The notes under the pieces were generated by a model that worked only from the letters and a program-made list of their open reading frames with translations, was not told the origin of the DNA and searched no databases. Both the position numbers and the translations under genes were made by a program. Positions 22,601 through 33,699 of a stretch of DNA of 64,000 nt are shown piece after piece; within the stretch, counting starts at the first letter, position 1, and every line of letters begins with the position of its first letter. The DNA is from Vishniacozyma victoriae (Eukaryota > Basidiomycota > Tremellomycetes > Tremellales > Bulleribasidiaceae), in assembly GCA_017654735.1 (NCBI GenBank), contig JADPYG010000091.1, forward strand, positions 434,001 to 498,000. The letters run 5' to 3'.

Positions 22601-23359
22601 CGGGGATAGTATGTGTCGCCTCCTTGGGCGAATCGCCAAAGTTCATGAATGAAGATACTTCTGGTGGGAACTGGATCCGACTTTCGTGCCTCAGCTTGCT
22701 TGGCATGGCGGAGGGTAGTAGAGTAGCTTGTGTTGCGGCAGGTGGAGATGTTATTGGCGGTGCGATTGTAGGCGAGTGTCTTGAAGATTGAGCGATAGGT
22801 TCGGTATGCGGTGCTTGCGTGACGGTCGGTTTCGGTTCTTCGCGATCCGAGTTTCGGCGTGCAATAGTTGATGCGGGTTGATCCGCTTGTATACCCAGTC
22901 CTACGGCACTCGAGGAATTGGGAATCTTCCTCACATGCCCTACTGTCTCCATACCCGCAGCTGCTAGCCTCACATTCGCCTTCTCCCTGTCTGTGCGTAA
23001 TCTCTCATTGTCGTTATTCAGGTGTGCACTCTGAGATCGTTGTTTCTCGATAAGCTTCCATAATTGCGAGTTCTGGGATACCTATACATCAGCTAGTTGA
23101 AATGAAGATGGAAGGAACTTACCAGGTGATTCCTTTCCGCAACAACTATTTCTAAAGCTCTCCGAACGTCTCCTCCATTGTTCCGTAACAATGATTCCAC
23201 GTCCAGCCCCGCAGATGGACCTGAGCGGGGTGATCTACTCCTTGGACTGGTGTTCTGCGGTGATCCCTGCGGCGAAGAGCGATTACGAGGTGCGCGAGGT
23301 GTAGATGTTGCTGAAGAGGTTGACGCGCTAGCCAAGTGGGGAGGTATTGACGAAGCCAT
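19674..23359 (-). CDS. BEM3: RhoGAP with PX and PH domains, Bem3 type
   Basis: GTPase-activating protein for Rho/Cdc42-type GTPases, acting in polarity at the cortex. Order from the N-terminus: a short disordered start (ATG 23359); a probable coiled coil (SQNSQLWKLIEKQRSQSAHL); a long Ser/Pro linker; a PX domain beginning near ITVPETTIYLNPLNREVLCF, with WTVAKLLSAFIDLDSKL; a PH domain (EGYLAKKNNIFGSYKTRYFV ... RDGWIARLVEQV); a second linker; and the RhoGAP domain (GVPLNESLAIASVASLPAVV). The RhoGAP catalytic region reads EEGIYRMSGSSAVIKGLKDR; Arg in GIYRMSG is the arginine finger. PX-PH-RhoGAP in this order is the Bem3 architecture. About 1,140 residues, six or more short introns. TGA at 19674 follows a glycine/asparagine repeat (GNGNGNGDG). 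Confidence 0.9.
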
Positions 23360-23989
23360 CAGCCCGGAGCGATGGAGATCTCGAATGGTATGGCCACTCC
23401 TAGTGTTGTCGATAAAGACTGAAGGTGGGAGATGAGAAAATGGATAGATCCAAAGGTTGATCTAGTTGCGACACGAATTGTAAAGGACCTAAATATGCGA
23501 AAGGAGTTGATCTCGGTCTTGTCCAGTTGAAGTGGTGCTGTGAACCCGATCAGGGGTTCTTCTCGTACCTGGTCAGCGGCCTGGAGCTACGATTGTTATA
23601 GACAATAGGCAGTTGATGATACGGAGGGTACAGGTATACGTAGATCAGTCAACTATCAACTTCAAACGCGTCCAGTAAACAAGGTTTAGATTACGTAATG
23701 AACATCTATAAGCCGGGGAGATCAGCGGCGATCTCCGATTGAAGTAAACAAACAATCACCCCTCTTGTCAACCCTCTTCCCACACCTCCCTCCTCGCCTT
23801 TAGAAGAGAGAAGAGTCGTAAGGGGTATCAAAGGGATGTTGAAAAAGAATAGACTCGAACTCTTGAGCTCTCGCTATCCGTTCCGCCTGCTTTCACCAGC
23901 CAATGATACTTTGACGACGTTTGCGGACGCCCCGAGGTAGATGGGGCAACACCGCTCCGCCCAGAAGATCTCTTCCCAGGTGGCAAAAG
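23360..23989. other. Intergenic, RhoGAP promoter and tRNA 3' flank
   Basis: No protein gene supported. A minus-strand segment at about 23840-23870 contains a tRNA box-B-like word (GAGTTCGAGTCT) followed by TTTTT, but no full cloverleaf can be folded around it. Confidence 0.5.
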
Positions 23990-24089
23990 AATCCATGACG
24001 GGATTTGCACCCGCGACCACTGAGGGGCTCAAGGTATCTCCAATTGAAGCTCGGAGCTCAGCGTGCTTAAACTACTACACCACACGGAC
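23990..24089 (-). tRNA. tRNA-Arg(CCG) with an anticodon-loop intron
   Basis: Minus strand, 5' end at 24089. A full cloverleaf can be drawn. The acceptor is GTCCGTG with CATGGAT (two G-T wobbles). The D arm is GTGT/GCAC. The anticodon stem is CTGAG/CTCAG with loop CT-CCG-A before the intron and C after it. The variable loop is TGGTC. The T arm is GCGGG-TGCAAAT-CCCGT. The intron is about 25 nt, beginning GCTTCAATTGGAG, after position 37; its GGAG can pair with CTCC of the anticodon loop, as in typical tRNA introns. The mature anticodon CCG reads CGG arginine codons. T-loop residue 54-55 reads TG rather than the usual TT, which lowers certainty slightly. A short T-run follows the 3' end. Confidence 0.75.
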
Positions 24090-24415
24090 ATTTGTTGTCA
24101 TAAAATGATGTAGACGCTGAGAAACATTATATAGGCCGTGAACTAGGATCGTATCGCCCGTCGTGGCCCTAATAGGAGCTTCTCCTCTCGTTTCGTGCTA
24201 CCTGACATGGCTGTGAACTTGCTGCCGTCTCACCCACATTAGATGGGACCTTCTCTTCCCCCACCCTCAACCATCATCCAACGTTACACACTACATTTAC
24301 CGCGAGAGTATGACGTCAAGTTTCCCACGGTCGCCCAAGTAGGTCTGCGGGGTCCTCAATCCTCCATCATCAGTAATCAATCCACCTCCCTTTGTCCACC
24401 ACCCACTATACTACA

Positions 24416-26679
24416 ATGCCACCTCGCTGGAAGACAGATGCCCGACGTAGACCGCCTCGATTCGCCTACATACGCTCATGCCTTCCTCTCCTTGTCCTCT
24501 TGATCCTCTTCTCCTTCCTCCTCTCCTCTGTCGCTCTGCTATCCCATTTCAGATCACCTGCGGCGAAACAGCAATTGGGATGGCAAGCTTGGGATGTGGT
24601 CGAGATGCACTATGCTAAACCAGAGGATGAGGATGCGGAGGTGTTTGCACCTAGTATTCCGCTAGAGTACTGGGTGAGCTCATGCGCTACAATACAAAGG
24701 GAGAGCTAATGATAGGATCCGCTGGCTGCGCATACGACTGGCTTGACGGAGGTTACGGTCCACGCATGTTACCTCCCGCCATATATCATGCCGAGCTACT
24801 GCGAACCTCCATCCACACCCGAGGAGGACAAGACGAAGGGCAAATGGGTCATGGTGACAAAAGACATGAATCTCCGGACAGGAATCTGGTATTTGAACAT
24901 CTACTACCGCCGAACTCGACGACTAGACGTTCCACTCATTACCGACCTGAGAGTCGTTCCGGAACCAGCACCAGACACTCTCAGCTCGGATCTGGAAGGA
25001 TGGACAATGGCAAAAGGGGATCTGCATGATGGAATATGGCCTAAACAACCTGTTTCGAGATTGTGGTACAAACTCAGTGATCAGAGAAAGAGGCAGGGGA
25101 TCGAGGCCGAGGGGATCATTACGGAGCTGGATATTGTCTATGGAGATGCAGAACCGTTCTTTGGGTTCCAGAGGGTACAGGGTGGAAAGATCCTGGATGA
25201 AAAGGCCGGAAAGTGGGAGAGTGTTGATCTGGCTTATAGGAGGGGCAATCCAGGTGAGCTGACCCATTCCTGGACCAGAAGCTGATGTCAGTCGCTCCCA
25301 AAGCCGAGGTACCTAGATTCCACGAAGACGGAACACTCAAGATCATGCAGAGTGAGCCGACGAATAAACGATAGGCGGAGCTGACAACAGTTGCCGACCT
25401 CCATTTCTCAGTCGGGTCAGGAGAATGTCGAGACACCGATAAGACCCCTTGCGTAGGCGACATTGAAACCCTGAAATGGCTCGGAGAAGCGCTAGACGCT
25501 GAAAAGCCAGATCTAGTGGTACGTTCCTCATCTTGTCACGAACTAAGTTCAGGTATTCTCGGGAGACCAGCTGAACGGTCAAAAGACTTCATACGATGCT
25601 CGATCCGTTTCTGCTAAATTCACCAAACCAGTCATTGATCGACAAATCCCCTGGACAGCTATATTTGGGAACCACGATTCTGAAATTGCAGAGGATAGGG
25701 CAGAGCAAATGAGGGCGTTGGGAAGTCTACCTTACTCCCTTGCGAAACCTGGTCCAAGTGATATTGATGGCGTTGGCAATTGTACGTCTTATCAAGGGAG
25801 AGGAGCTGATGACAGATTACCTCAAACTGCATTCTGGCGATGCATCAAAGGTTCACATCTTTACACTTTACTTCCTTGATTCTGGGTCATATCAGAAAAA
25901 GAGATTACCATGGGTAGACGCCGATTACGATTATATCAAACAGTACGTCCTATCCCCATGCCTCGCTGATTTCAGATCTCAAATAGATTGGTTCCTCAAC
26001 ACCTCGGCATCAATCTCGCCGATCGAACGACCATTTCAACCGGACGGAGGGATCGATCTAGGGCATATCTGGCGTCGATCCCCATCTCCTTCAAGATTGC
26101 CGCAACAGAGAGCCGAAAAGACATTGGCAAAACCAAATGCGATGATGTGGTTCCATATCCCCCTGCCTGAGGCTTACGACACGCCTGACACCGACTCTTC
26201 TGAAATACTACAAGTCGGAACCCATGACGACGGGAAGGGTGCTAGCAAGACTAATTCGGGATTCTTCTACAATGGGATCAAGGAAGCGTTCGAGGCTGTC
26301 CCTGGGGGTGATGGAATGGAGTTGCCGGTTTCGGAGGTCAAGGTGTTGGGACATGGTCATACGCATAATACCGACATGTGTAAGCGGGTGAATGGGATCT
26401 GGTGAGTTCTCCCCTCTGCTTCAACTTTCGCCTCATCTCACCTCATCGACCTTATACTCCGCTCTATTTCAAGGTGATAGCTAACTCGCAGGATCTGTTT
26501 CGACGGAGGCTCCTCATTCTCTGGCTACGGTAAAATCGGCTTCGACCGCCGTGTCCGTATCTACGAAATATCAGCCTACGGCGAAACGATATCAACCTAC
26601 AAACGATTATCAAGCGGGGAAACTATCGATAAACAGGTATTAGTAGGTGAAGGAGCTCCGGCTGGAGCTGGCATCTAGA
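24416..26679 (+). CDS. DCR2: Calcineurin-like metallophosphoesterase, Dcr2 type
   Basis: Membrane-anchored protein phosphatase; yeast Dcr2 acts at the G1/S transition and on unfolded-protein-response signalling. ATG at 24416 (MPPRWKTDARRRPPRFAYI). One N-terminal membrane helix follows (LPLLVLLILFSFLLSSVALL), basic side in. Metal-binding motifs of the fold appear in order after splicing: IADLHFS (DxH), VVFSGDQLNG (GDx), WTAIFGNHDSE (GNHD), MMWFHIPLPE (H) and VLGHGHTHN (GHxH). The first half is the fungal Dcr2 N-terminal domain, with RRTRRLDVPLITDLRV. It ends LVGEGAPAGAGI then TAG at 26679. About seven introns. An in-frame ATG 24 nt upstream (24392) exists; 24416 was chosen because the basic cluster then directly precedes the helix. 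Confidence 0.9.
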
Positions 26680-26819
26680 GATAAGTGTGAGGTTGTATAT
26701 GCTGTACTAAATGTATATCTTGGACACTGGCACATCCGATTCAATGATACTAGACGAATCCACCACCTCCGCGCTTCTCGTCTATCCTGGCGAATCTTAC
26801 TTCGACTTGCCGCTACTCA

Positions 26820-27871
26820 TCAATTTTCTTCGGCATCTGATGTATGGTGACTGACCTCTTTGATCACGCAGACTGTGGCTAGGAAGAAGGAAATCAACAT
26901 TGCGATCCAGCCGTACAGGGACGTAAAGATTTTATTCAAGACATGATCTGTCCCAGGGGAGTTGGGGGATGTTAATAAGCATAAGCTCCGAGGTTTGACG
27001 ATGACATGGAGTGGAGAGGTGAGTGAACAGAAAGCCTGAGGAGAGAAGGAAGGCGCAGATTGATTAGGAAGCAACGAGACGACTTACTGATACTCATGCA
27101 CCCAGGCTGATCAGCAGCGAACCCCACATCCCTACAGAACCCAGCGACAGTCTCGAACTTTCCAGATTCAGTTCCATTCCTATCATCAGCCCCTCCTGTT
27201 CGTTATATGGGGTGATGTGTGAAGAAGAAACGTACCAATACCCACAACAACTCCACTACCCATCAGTCCCTCTCAGTAAGAACACGATGAAAAAAAGGTC
27301 ACGTACTTGATCTTGGATCGCTTGTTGGATTGAAGAAGGTTGGGATGTCCAGATATCACATAATTCTTGAAGTTGTCGGAGGGAGAAGAACCATATCCAA
27401 CTTGCGAACTGATATCAGTCCTTCCTCTTCCTCATTTCGTGTCCATCCCCTTCTTCTTGCCCTTGCGGATAGCTATATGAGTGGGGAAGTGGGATAGAAG
27501 ACTTACGAGCAGGGTCGCGATCACCAGCACGACCAATCCCCAATCAAGAGCTTTCAAAGCCCACAATCTCCCTCTACCCAGGAGGATAGCTGGAATCGAG
27601 AAAATAAAGGCGGCGAGGTAAGCCGATCCAAGGACAAGACCGCCTGCTATCAGTTCACCGGCTCGGGTAGGAGAGAGCGATGAAATAGAGGGTGCTTACA
27701 AACGAAATGAACATCATCGAGAACCAAATTGATAATCAACTGTTTAGGCCGATGAAAGCAAATACTAGCTATTACCGTCACTATCCCAGCTGAGAGGAGG
27801 ATTAGGTCGAGGGCTGACCAGATGAATAGGAGTTTAGCGTGGGGGTGATCGGATAGGGATTTGAGGGACAT
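26820..27871 (-). CDS. Four-helix membrane protein, tetraspanin-like layout
   Basis: Probable membrane protein with four helices. TM1 is LLFIWSALDLILLSAGIVTV, TM2 is LGSAYLAAFIFSIPAILL, TM3 is LDWGLVVLVIATLLFASWIW, and TM4 is YGWIAMLISFFLATVCV near the C-terminus. A ~75-residue loop between TM3 and TM4 carries three cysteines (QELCDIW, GFCRDVG, PGCMSI) and an NGT glycosylation site. This is the layout of tetraspanins, but the defining CCG of the large loop is absent, so the family call is tentative. Start MSLKSLSDHPH at 27871; an upstream in-frame ATG (27955) would add a non-basic leader and is less likely. Stop at 26820. Five introns; one acceptor (cgaacag at about 27200) was picked because the nearer one gives a stop. 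Confidence 0.6.
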
Positions 27872-28210
27872 GCTACCGGAGCTGTGGCGATCAACGCCTG
27901 GGTTAGGTGGAATGAGTACGAAAGAGATTAGTGTGAAGTCAGGAGAGCAACGCATCATTCTATGCTTTGAATGTATTCGTATAGAAGACTACTGTCTCCT
28001 GGCAGTGGTAATCAAGTGGGACCGTCGTCAAGCACGAGACTCTACATCGTTCAGTATTGTCAAGTTTCAGCTTGATCGCGACGACGGTAGTCAAGGATTC
28101 ACTGCATTTCCCACTTACATACTATACTTGGACTCTATACGACTCGTATCCTGATGGCCTCGTTATCACCGTCTGCTTGCCAAGTATCCTCTGCATCGCG
28201 ATATCGCCCA
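27872..28210. other. Intergenic, 339 bp
   Basis: Nothing recognised besides the promoter side of the four-helix protein gene and the 3' side of the DUF4336-type gene. Confidence 0.5.
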
Positions 28211-29546
28211 CTAGGCACCAACAAACTTCCTGAATACACTCTCGAAGATCCCTTTCCCACCCGTTTCGATGACGTCTCCGTGGCATGGGATGATCCTGTC
28301 GATATCGGCTTCTAGGAGGGGTTTGAGTTCCTTGTCGAGTTGGCTGTTTGTTAGCTTTTGCAATCCTTGGAATGCGCGTAGCGGTGTAGATGGAGTCAAG
28401 AGGTATAAAGGAATTAGAAAGAGTCTTGCGGGGACAGCTCCTCATCCATCAGATTACTACTGAGCGACCATCTGTCGTAGACCACATGGCGCTCGCCGAA
28501 AAAAGAGAGGGAATAAGTGGGTAGGGAGGAAGAAGATGACTCACGATCCCTTGGTCAAAGTTCCAGAGACTGCCTTGTCATGAATCATAGTCCCAGGATG
28601 CATATGCTTGTGCACGCCGGTAAGTCGGAAGAATAGCGGTTCCTTGCCTCTCGAATGTTGTTCTTTTGCGGGTAAATTGAACATTAGATCTGCCTCTAGT
28701 AATGTCTTTGAGGGGTGGTGGATTGCGACTAGTTCGTGATTTGTATGTTGGGTAATTGAGTGGAGCGAGATCTGTTGGTTAGTTCTCCTTCTATACTCGT
28801 GCTTCCCCTTTAGAAAGGGAGGAAGGAGAGGGAGACGTACCTCTGGCTCGAATCCGTATTTCAGGTCATCTCCACCCGATCCATATAATCCAGCCCATTT
28901 GATATCGGGTTTCTGGTCTCCATGCCTAGTGACCCCAATTGCCCTGGTTGTCAGTCACTCCCAATCTAAAGCGGACCGCTCCCATCCCTTCTAATATCTT
29001 TAATCCCGTTTTCCTTGGGGAACGACCGTAGAGAGTTGCCTTACGACCCCTCTACCTTCCTCATCGACCATACGATTCAATGACTCACTTGGCATTAGGA
29101 AACGCCTTCTTCCAATCTCCAATATACATCCCATGCTCCCCATCAGGCGTGACCAGCCACTTGACCTCTCCTCCTTCTCCACCGGCCTCAGCACCGAGTT
29201 TCTGAATTGCGGTTTTAGTAGCTGGCGAAAGGGGTGAGGAGGCGTAGACAAAGATCCCCTTTTCAGTAGATTCGGTGAGACGGATAGCGGTCGTTCGACC
29301 TCCAATGGGCACTAGACCGACTCGATTCTAAGATCAGCATCTCCAAATTGAGCTTCAACCAGGTAAAAAGGGGCGACATACGAAAGGTAGACTAAAAGTA
29401 AGCATTCCTGGGATAACCTGTCGAATGACGAGCTTGGAATCGGTAGCATCGGTAGATCCTTGTACTAGCGACGAGTAATCGGTACCAGATCCTACGAGAG
29501 GTGCTTGTGGGGTTTGACCGGGCGCTTGGGGGATTGAAGCGGACAT
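28211..29546 (-). CDS. DUF4336-type protein, metallo-beta-lactamase-like
   Basis: Fungal/bacterial family of unknown function whose sequence looks like a reduced metallo-beta-lactamase fold. ATG at 29546 (MSASIPQAPGQTPQAPLV). Recognisable stretches in order: VIPGMLTFSLPF; GRTTAIRL; KWLVTPDGEHGMYIGDWKKA; AIGVTRHGDQKPDIKWAGLY; HELVAIHHPSKTLLEADLMF; and, near the end, DIDRIIPCHGDVIETGGKGI, closing FRKFVGA then TAG at 28211. CHGDVIE near the C-terminus and HHPSKTLLEADL are the family hallmarks from memory. The exon joins between about 28560 and 28410 were not resolved, so the middle of the C-terminal third is uncertain. Cytosolic: no signal peptide or helix seen. Confidence 0.7.
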
Positions 29547-29913
29547 GATGGGTGTGGTTGCTATTGATCGGTATTGATATGGGAATGATCGGATTCGTGG
29601 GCTGTTCAGGCCTGTATTTTAGCTCATGCACATTTGTTGTCTGGTATGGTGGACTTACAAGTTCGCAAGATAGGATATACGGTCAAGCGCATGCAATTAT
29701 ATATGTAGGAATGATAAACACAGTCTCGGGAATGGAACGACTTCGTGTGAAATGTAATGCGACTAATCCGGTCATCGGGAATGACGTCTGTCGATCATTC
29801 CACTCGTAATTAGAATCATCTTGAATGGATTGACCCAGAAGAATCCACCGAGTCTGACATGTCTACATGACGGCTACGTACACGCTACACTACAATGACT
29901 ACGGTACACATGG
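29547..29913. other. Intergenic, 367 bp
   Basis: Promoter side of the DUF4336-type gene and 3' flank of RXT3. Nothing else recognised. Confidence 0.5.
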
Positions 29914-32900
29914 CTACATGTCCACCTCCTCGTCCACGGGTACACTCTTGACCCATCTGTGGCCGCTGACTCGACATAATCTCGCCATGCCGTCCAATTC
30001 CTCATAAACCATCCCTTCAGGTAACCAATGTATGTTATCAGAGGGTAGGTCTGTGAACACAGTAACCCTGTCCGAGTCCTTCGTCTCCGTTTCCTCTGAG
30101 GAGATTAGGAGTGGTTGATGCGTCATGCGAAGGATCGGCGATGGACCTGCTGCAACGATTGAGAGGTGGTACCTATCATCAGCTCCATTCCACAAGGTGG
30201 TTCATGAAGGGGACGTACTTGTTGGACCCATGAGTGAGTTCTAGATCTTTGATCCATAATGATTTTGAAGCTTTATTATTCCCGCCCTCGTTCTCTTTCC
30301 CATCGTCATTTAGATCCAGGTAATCGGAAACAGCTTGAGGGGTATATTTCATTCTGTCATCAGTCACCATGAGGGCACAGAATGGGGATAACTTACGTGG
30401 GCCCATCCCTTGATGCTAGGAGAAACGGTTCAGCGATTAACGAGGCATTGTTGATACGCCTGATCTCCTCGGCGAGTGGAATACGCGTTTCATCCGGATA
30501 GGTGGGTAGTGGAGTTTGATCTAGATCAAAGACGTGATCTCGCTGTCGAGCGTATTCTGCCATTTGGCGCTTGCGGTTCTTTCGTCCATTGCCCGACCAG
30601 ATGTCCTTGTCGACCTGTCGATCAGTCTAGTCTGAGAGGAAAAAAAGAGGGGACCCACGGGAACACGCTTGACGGCTTCAATGACGATACTGGATCCATC
30701 GTGTCCGTTCCCCCAATTCCTAGTGAGAACTCCACACCGGTCGGTAGCGGTATAATGAACGAGTGGGGGAACGATCCGGACATCCACCACCAGGGTGTCG
30801 CCATCATTATCCGATGCCGGTCCTTGTCCACCCCACATGATCCAGCCGGCATGGACTAGGACTAGCCCTAGGTCAGAATCATCGGTGTACACGTCTGTAC
30901 CCCATATCCCCCTCTTCTCCCATCCAGCACTGATCTCTCCGCGTCCCTTGCCAACACCCTCACGGATCTTGACAGGACACGAGGATGCGTCTTCCCACCC
31001 AGGCGCTCCTCTCAATTTCCAATTCTTGCCAAGGAATCCGCCCCCTATATGCACCTTGACGAGTCCACCCTGTAAATTCCGAGAACAATGACGAGACAAA
31101 CGATAATCCCCACCGGTATACGTCTCGGTAGCGACTACCCGATTCATTTCCGATTTCGTCTTGAGCCATGCTTCGATCGCTGTACTCTTGACATCGGGGT
31201 ATTTACGTGTCGCCTCGGTCAAGTGACTAAAGTCTCGTATTCGAACGGGGGATTTAGGTCGATCTTCGTCTTTACGCCTCTTCGACTTGTTGGCATTCCC
31301 TCGCCTGGCATCGTCGACAGCAGCATCCATTCGAGGTCGTTTGTCCCTGGGAGTGTACTGATAATCCCTTGAATCCGTCTTGTATTCATACGGACGTGGT
31401 TCTCGCCTAGGGGCGACTTGCTGCAGAGCATCATGCGGAGTCTGCGCTGCGGGGTGTGCCGGATTACTATCGAGGTATCGCCTGAATTGATCTCGATTCG
31501 CTTGATCCATACGTTGATTTGCTTCTTTAATACGCGCCGAATTGATTTCGGCTTGTCGAGCATATGCGAGTCGTTCCTGCTCCTTTTGCCTCTCTTTAGC
31601 TTCCCTAGCTTCCCGAACCTCCTTTTCCCTCTGAGCAGCCGCAGCGCGCACACGAGCCATACGAGCTTCTTGCTCATCCTGGAGTCGTTTCCTCTCTCGG
31701 TCAAATCGATCCTGCTCCGCCGTCGTGTGTGCTCTTTGTGCGGCATGGCTTGCCGAGTTGCCGGTCCATCCCCCAAACGATCCATAATCGAATCCACCAC
31801 TGAATGGCATGAACCCGCCATAACCTGGATAGTTGGATCCGGGGAAATCACGTCCAGGTGGTCGTGCTGCAGATGAAGTGGCAGCTGTCGCAGGTTTAGG
31901 TGCGGCAGAAGCGGCGGAAGCGGATCGGGGAGGTTCACGAGCAGATGGGAGAGGAGGCTGAGACGTGTTGGGCGTCGACTTGGCATCGCGAGCTCCTCCA
32001 AAGGCGGATGTACCGAATGCGGGTCGAGTGCCAGGTTGGGGTGTTGCGGATTTGCCTGGACTAAGCTGTCCCGGACCCAAAGCAGCAGGATCGGGGCGTG
32101 TTCCAGTCCCTCCACTGGGCGTGCGACGGTGGACCGCACCAGGAGCTTGTGGAGCCGCTGCTGATGGTGCACGTTCTCGTTGAGGATCGAATGGTGATGG
32201 CAAGGATCGGCCGCCAATAGCAGCGAGTCCTGGTAGGGGTAGATTTGGACGCTGGCTTGAGCCGGTAGCTGTTGCTGTTGTTGGTAGAGCGGGGGATGGT
32301 TTGTTGGGAATGACTGGAGATGCTGACACGGCGGATGGTAGCGAACGGGCATTTGTAGGTGACGGTGGAAGGGATGGACGAGGGTAAGGGTTCGCCGGTG
32401 TCCCAGTGGATGCGCGTGGTGATGTCGCCGGGTTCGCCTTGGCCGCTCTATCCTTTCTCTCTTGCTCAATCCTCGCCTGTTCCCTCTCTCGCTCACGCTG
32501 ACGAGCCCTTTCACGTTCCCTCAGATCTTGCTCTGACAATCCCGACCCACCAAACATACTTCGATAGCCGTAATTGAATGGGGCTTCGCGTTTGGGAAGT
32601 GATGCGCTGGCAGTCGCCGGTGTGGTGGAGGTTGCGGCGGTAGCAGGTGTGGTAGCTGGTGCAGGTGCTGTGGTACCATGAGGGTGGTGATGGTGATGGT
32701 GGTGATGGTGGTGAGGGGCTCCCGGATGTGAATGCTGGATCGTGGGAGAGGCGGTAGCGGGAGTAGCAGGTTTGGGTTCATGTCGCGTGCTTCCAATCGT
32801 ATATTTGGGAACATCTGCCGTCAGCTCCCACAATGTCGCGTATAGAATACTCACCTGCAACTGGAGGTGGCTCTCTCGAACCGAAAGGACTATAACTAGG

Positions 32901-33173
32901 CCTCAATCCATTCCCGGGACCACCTAGTGAAGACGCCGAATTGTTCCCCGGTCTAGCTCCGGTATCCCCGAGTCCTGCGCCTGTCAAGCTAGGGCTACTG
33001 CTTGCTGGATTCCTGGGTCGCTGTAGACCACCAAAAGTGGAGAATGATCTGATGATGGTGGCTTCTTCGGAACGAGGTGGGCCCGAGGTTTGAGGGAGGT
33101 TAGTGCCCGGTCGTTGGGGGAGTGGGTCGGTTGGTTTCGGCTGAGAGTTTGCCGAGGCGGGGGGAGACGGCAT
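29914..33173 (-). CDS. RXT3: Rxt3-family subunit of the Rpd3L histone deacetylase complex
   Basis: Rxt3 is a core part of the large Rpd3/Sin3 deacetylase complex, which represses transcription at promoters. ATG at 33173. The first half is low complexity: Pro/Ser/Ala, a histidine run (about 12 of 13 residues near residue 140), then an Arg/Glu-rich coiled coil (LRERERARQREREREQARIE; later KEVREAREAKERQKEQERLA). The Rxt3 domain follows: RDFSHLTEATRKYPDVK, then EKRGIWGTDVYTDDSDLGLV and LVHAGWIMWGG. TDVYTDDSDL is the family signature. The extreme C-terminus (SLWIKDLELTHGSNKY; VYEELDGMARLCRVSGHRWV) is short, hydrophobic and conserved-looking. About 1,000 residues. It shares its promoter with the SP-rich protein gene on the right. 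Confidence 0.85.
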
Positions 33174-33699
33174 CGTGATTGGGGGTTAAGGTGGATCGTA
33201 TGGCTAGCTGTATGATATGTCGCCAAGAGATGAGGCTGGATAGTATGCTATGTGAACATGTGATGTATGACAATAAGGATGTGCGAATTGATCGTTGAAT
33301 TGAAAGGATGAAGATGACACAGTTTGGCGTTGCAATAAGCGTAGAAGCTGTCCCTGAACCCTGAAAGTGTGTGGACTTGTGTGCCCTAGATTACCCCCCT
33401 GTGCCTGAGTACCGTGGCAGAATCCTGGTAAACCCGTTTAACCGAATGTGGCACTTTTAATAGGCGTGACTGCTTTCTTTCATTCAACCTCCACTGTCAA
33501 TAAACAACTCGACTATACACTGCACTCGTACACTCCTTCGACCATACATATTGCTATACCCACACTCATTCTGCCTGCATCGTCTGGCTGCTACGTAAAC
33601 ACTACCACTCCGACGCGTATCCATCGAATTCGAAACACCGCCAACACCGCAATCACAAAGTAAACAATAGATCCGAAACATCCTGTCGACTCTTGCACC
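33174..33699. promoter_or_regulatory. Divergent promoter RXT3 / SP-rich protein
   Basis: 526 bp between two divergent starts. No RNA gene or clear operator recognised. Confidence 0.45.

Noticed and set aside
23830..23965. Second tRNA gene next to tRNA-Arg, minus strand (box-B-like GAGTTCGAGTCT, then TTTTT; box-A-like word near 23945)
   Set aside because: No acceptor or anticodon stem can be paired around these words, and the T stem has a mismatch. It may be a tRNA relic, but it is not supportable as a gene.
31219..32514. 431-codon minus-strand ORF
   Set aside because: Alternative frame of the low-complexity part of RXT3, rich in His/Arg/Leu as expected from shifted Pro/Ala/Ser codons.
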